From the NCBI GenBank assembly GCA_037974665.1, contig CM075770.1, positions 63,995,850 through 64,059,849 of the forward strand: a stretch of 64,000 nucleotides of DNA. Reading direction: 5' to 3'. The stretch is from Ehretia macrophylla. Lineage: Eukaryota; Streptophyta; Magnoliopsida; Boraginales; Ehretiaceae. A program made the position numbers and the translations under genes. Shown here piece by piece: positions 61,006 to 64,000 of this stretch (position 1 is its first letter; the number at the start of each line of letters is the position of its first letter). The notes below the pieces were generated by a model that worked only from the letters and a program-made list of their open reading frames with translations, searched no databases and was not told the DNA's origin.

Positions 61006-61538
61006 CCTTTTCAATTTTGTTTGCTCCGGTTTAGGTTGCCACGATACTTTATCCACCATATTTCTATTATCAAATCCCACGGCACCTTGGGCAAGACAAC
61101 TTCGCTTCACGTTGAGGCTGGGGCCGCAAACTGCGGGCGTAGGGCTTGTGACCAGGTCTCCGTCGCTCCGGTGCCCATAACTTTTGATCTGTAAGGAGTT
61201 ACGCAGCGCACAGCATACCGTTGCAAAGCCCTTAACTTCTGATCTGTACCCTTTTTGGAGCCCAAAATCGAACGTTTTCATCAGTTTCAGGCCACTTTTC
61301 TTCTTTTGCTCTGTTTTTTCATCCTGGATCGTACGTCGTGAGATGTTAAAAGGACGACAAGCTTACTAGCGGGACATTAGGAGAACCTACAACACGTCGA
61401 TATTCCGTCTTGCTAGGATGCTGCGTTGTTGAAGCAGATGGGTTATCGTCAAGCCCATTGGGCCTTTTGAATTGGCCATATCTCTAGGCTGGGACTGTGA
61501 ACCATTAACACATAAAGGAATTGTCCTCTCAACTTGAC

Positions 61539-61657
61539 GGGTACGATCATACCAGCACTAATGCACCAGATCCTATCAGAACTCCGAAGTTAAGCGTGCT
61601 TGGATGAGAGTAGTACGAGGATGGATGACCCCCTGGGAAGTCCTCGTGTTGCCCCCA
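61539..61657 (+). rRNA. 5S: 5S rRNA gene R27
   Basis: Full-length copy with about eight differences. The 3' terminus runs into a C-rich stretch (CCCCCACCCCTCCC) that delays the T-run terminator. The preceding spacer is shortened between 61225 and 61255. Confidence 0.9.
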
Positions 61658-62221
61658 CCCCTCCCATTTCAATTTTTTTGGCTCCGGTTTGGGTTGCCAA
61701 GATACTTTATCCACCACATTTATATTATTGAATCCCACGGCACCTTGGGCAAGACAACTTCGCTTCTCGTGGAGGCTGGGCACGCAAACCGAGGGTGTAG
61801 GGCTTGTGACCAGCTCTCCGTCGCTCCGGTGCCCATAACTTTTGATCCGTAAGGAGTTACGCGGCGTACAGCATACTGTTGCAAGGTTCTCTAAGAGCTC
61901 TACGATAGGGGTAGCCAGCTTGCTCGCTGTGCCCATTTTTGGATCCCAAAATCGAACATTTTTATCAGTTTCAGGCCACTTTTCTTCTTTTGCCCTATTT
62001 TTTCATCCAGGATCGTACGACGTGATATGTTAAAAGGACGACAACCTTACTTGTGGGACATTATGGGGCCCTACAACGAGTCGATATCCCGTCTTGCTAG
62101 GGTACTACGTTGTAGAAGCAGATGGGTTATCGTTAAGCCCATTGGTCCTTTTGAATTGGCCTTATCTCTAGGCTGGGACGGTGAACCGTAAAGACATAAG
62201 GAATTGTGCCCTCAACATGAT

Positions 62222-62291
62222 GGGCGCGATCATATGGGCACTAATGCGCAGGATCCCATCAGAAATCCGACGTTAAGCGTGCATGCACCCC
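62222..62291 (+). pseudogene. internally deleted 5S rRNA gene R28
   Basis: About 70 nt: roughly 49 nt from box A to the 3' part, including IE and box C, are missing, so TTAAGCGTGCA joins TGCACCCC. Confidence 0.92.
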
Positions 62292-62820
62292 CCTTTTCAA
62301 TTTTTTTTGCTCCGGTTATGGTTCCCAAGATACTTTATCCCCCAAATTTCTATTAACGAATCCCACGGAACATTGGGCAAGACAACTTCGTTTCACATAG
62401 AGGCTGGGCCCGCAAACCGAGGGCGTAGGGCTTGTGACCAGGTCTCCGTCGCTCCTGTGCCCATAACTTTTGATCCGTAAGGAGTTACGCGGCGTACAGC
62501 ATACCGTTTCATAGCTCTCCGATAGCTCTATAAATAGGGCAGCTAGCTTACTCACTGTGCCCTTTTTGGTGCCCAAAATCGAACGTTTTCATCAGTTTCC
62601 GGCCACTTTTCTTCTTTTGCTCTATTTTTTCATCCCGGATCGTACGTCACGAGCTGTTAAAAGGACAACAGCCTTACTCTCGGGACATTAGAGGGCCCTA
62701 CAACGCGTCTGTATCACGTATTGCAAGGATGCTGCGTTGTTGAAGCGGATGGTTGTCGTTGAGCCCGTTGGGGCTTTTGAATAGGCTATCTCTCCAAGCT
62801 GTGACTGTGAACCGTTAACA

Positions 62821-62848
62821 AATAAAGGAATTGTGCCCTCAACATGAC
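62821..62848 (+). promoter_or_regulatory. 5S upstream promoter of gene R29 (example)
   Basis: AATAAAGG at -28 to -21, GC at -14/-13 and C at -1 relative to the gene start, the arrangement known for plant 5S genes. Most right-array units keep it as ACATAAAGG or AAATAAAGG. Confidence 0.7.
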
Positions 62849-62967
62849 GGGTGCGATCATACCAGCACTAATGCACTGGATCCCATCAGAACTCCGAAGT
62901 TAAGCGTGCTTGGGCGAGAGTAGTACGAGGATGGGTGACACCCTTGGAAGTCCTCGTGTTGCACCCC
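62849..62967 (+). rRNA. 5S: 5S rRNA gene R29
   Basis: Full-length copy with about five differences. Box A and IE intact. Its downstream T-run is interrupted by a G (ATTTTGTTTTGC). Confidence 0.95.
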
Positions 62968-63525
62968 CTTTTCAATTTTGTTTTGCCCTGGTTAGGGTTG
63001 CCAAGAAACTTTATCCACCACATTTCTATTACCGAATCCCACGAAAAATTGGGCAAGACAACTTCGCTTCACGTAGAGGCTGGGCCCGCAAACTGAGGGC
63101 GTAGGGCTTGTGACCAGGCCTCCGTTGCTCCGGTACCCATAACTTTTGATCCATAAGGAGTTACGCGGCGCACAACATACCGTTGCAAAGCTCTCCGACA
63201 GCTCTACGAACGAGTCAGCAAGCTTGCTCGATGTGCCCTTTTTGGAGCCCGAATGCACCCGTTTTCATTAGTTTTAGGCCACTTTTCTTCTTTTACTCTG
63301 TTTTTTCATCCCGGATCGTACGTCGTGAGCAGTTAAAAGGACGACAACCTTACTCTTGGGACATTAGAGAGCCCTACAACCCGTCGATATCACATCTTAC
63401 GAGGATGCTGCGTTGTTGAAGCGGATAGGTTGTCGTTGAGCCAATTGGAGCTTTTGAATGGACTATCTCTCCAGGCTTTGACTGTGAACCGTTAACAAAT
63501 AAAGGAATTGGCCCATCACCATGAC

Positions 63526-63644
63526 GGGTGCGATCATACCAGCACTAATGCACCGGATCCCATCAGAACTCTGAAGTTAAGCGTGCTTGGGCGAGAGTAG
63601 TAAGAGGATAGGTGAACCCCTTGGAAGTCCTCGTGTTGCACCCC
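63526..63644 (+). rRNA. 5S: 5S rRNA gene R30
   Basis: Last locus in the window. Full length with about eight differences, mainly in box C. The following spacer mixes type A and type B marks. Confidence 0.93.
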
Positions 63645-64000
63645 ATTTTCAATTTTTTCTTGCCATGGTTAGGGTTGCCAAGATACTTTATCCACCAAAT
63701 TTCTATTATCGAATCCCACGGAACATTGGGCAAGACAACTTCACTTCACGTGGAGGCTGGGCCCACAAATCGAGGGCGTAGGGCATGTGACCAGGTCTCT
63801 GTTGCTCCGGTGCCCATAACTTTTGATCCGTAAGGAGTTACGCGGCGCACATCATATAGTTACAAAGCTCTCCAATAGCTCTATGAATAGGGTAGTGTGC
63901 TTGCTCGCTGTGCCATTTTTGAAGCCCAAAATCGAACGTTTTCATCATTTTTAGGGCACTTTTCTACTTTTGCTCAGTTTTTCCGTCTCGGATCGTACGT

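Larger units (their letters stand above)
43630..64000 (+). repeat. 5S rDNA tandem array, right block (plus strand)
   Basis: Thirty 5S loci in head-to-tail units of mostly 675-679 bp, all on plus, opposite to the left array. The block begins in a spacer about 35 bp downstream of where a gene would end, directly at the LTR edge, and continues past the window. Spacers are of two types: A (CAAATTTCTATTACCGAATC, GGAACATTGGG) and B (CACATTTCTATTATCGAATC, GGCACCTTGGG), often alternating. It includes one three-unit duplication. Confidence 0.97.

Noticed and set aside
8284-64000. Regular repeat-spacer pattern that could suggest a CRISPR-like array.
   Set aside because: The 119-nt repeated part is plant 5S rRNA with Pol III signals, and the about 557-bp spacers are themselves repeated. 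This is rDNA.

Overview
The window is a plant nuclear 5S ribosomal DNA locus invaded by virus-like elements. The 119-nt repeated gene has the plant 5S rRNA sequence. The invaders are a Ty3/gypsy chromovirus of the Tekay/Del type and a Caulimoviridae copy with florendovirus/petuvirus layout, so the host is very probably an angiosperm. I cannot name the species. I see no ordinary protein-coding host gene. Layout: (1) 1-8283, most of a Tekay/Del-like LTR retrotransposon on + (5' LTR lies outside the window), with a 3.5 kb 3' LTR ending where 5S spacer begins. (2) 8284-22056 and 29652-about 37612, a tandem array of 5S units of about 676 bp with all genes on the minus strand (33 loci, one truncated). 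(3) 22057-29651, an endogenous pararetrovirus on minus, inserted in one 5S spacer. (4) about 37613-43629, a second LTR-element piece on minus: a 3.77 kb LTR related to the first, a primer-binding site and about 2.2 kb of non-coding internal sequence. (5) 43630-64000, a second 5S array with all genes on the plus strand (30 loci, four with deletions). The two arrays are transcribed away from the central LTR element, so the locus is head-to-head. A 5S unit consists of: a TATA-like motif near -28, C at -1, a 119-nt gene with internal box A, IE and box C, T-run terminators just downstream, then about 557 bp of spacer carrying a telo-box-like motif, a conserved AGCTCTCCGAGAGCT palindrome and a GCCCATTGGGC palindrome about 90 bp upstream of the next gene. 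The left array has one spacer type; the right array mixes two types (A and B) and contains a 1.94 kb three-unit tandem duplication. By eye no 5S copy matches the family consensus exactly, which suggests a peripheral, poorly homogenised and possibly silenced part of the 5S locus. The most unusual features are the orientation switch across the LTR fragment, the pararetrovirus inside rDNA with an end beside its primer-binding site, and the mosaic spacer types.
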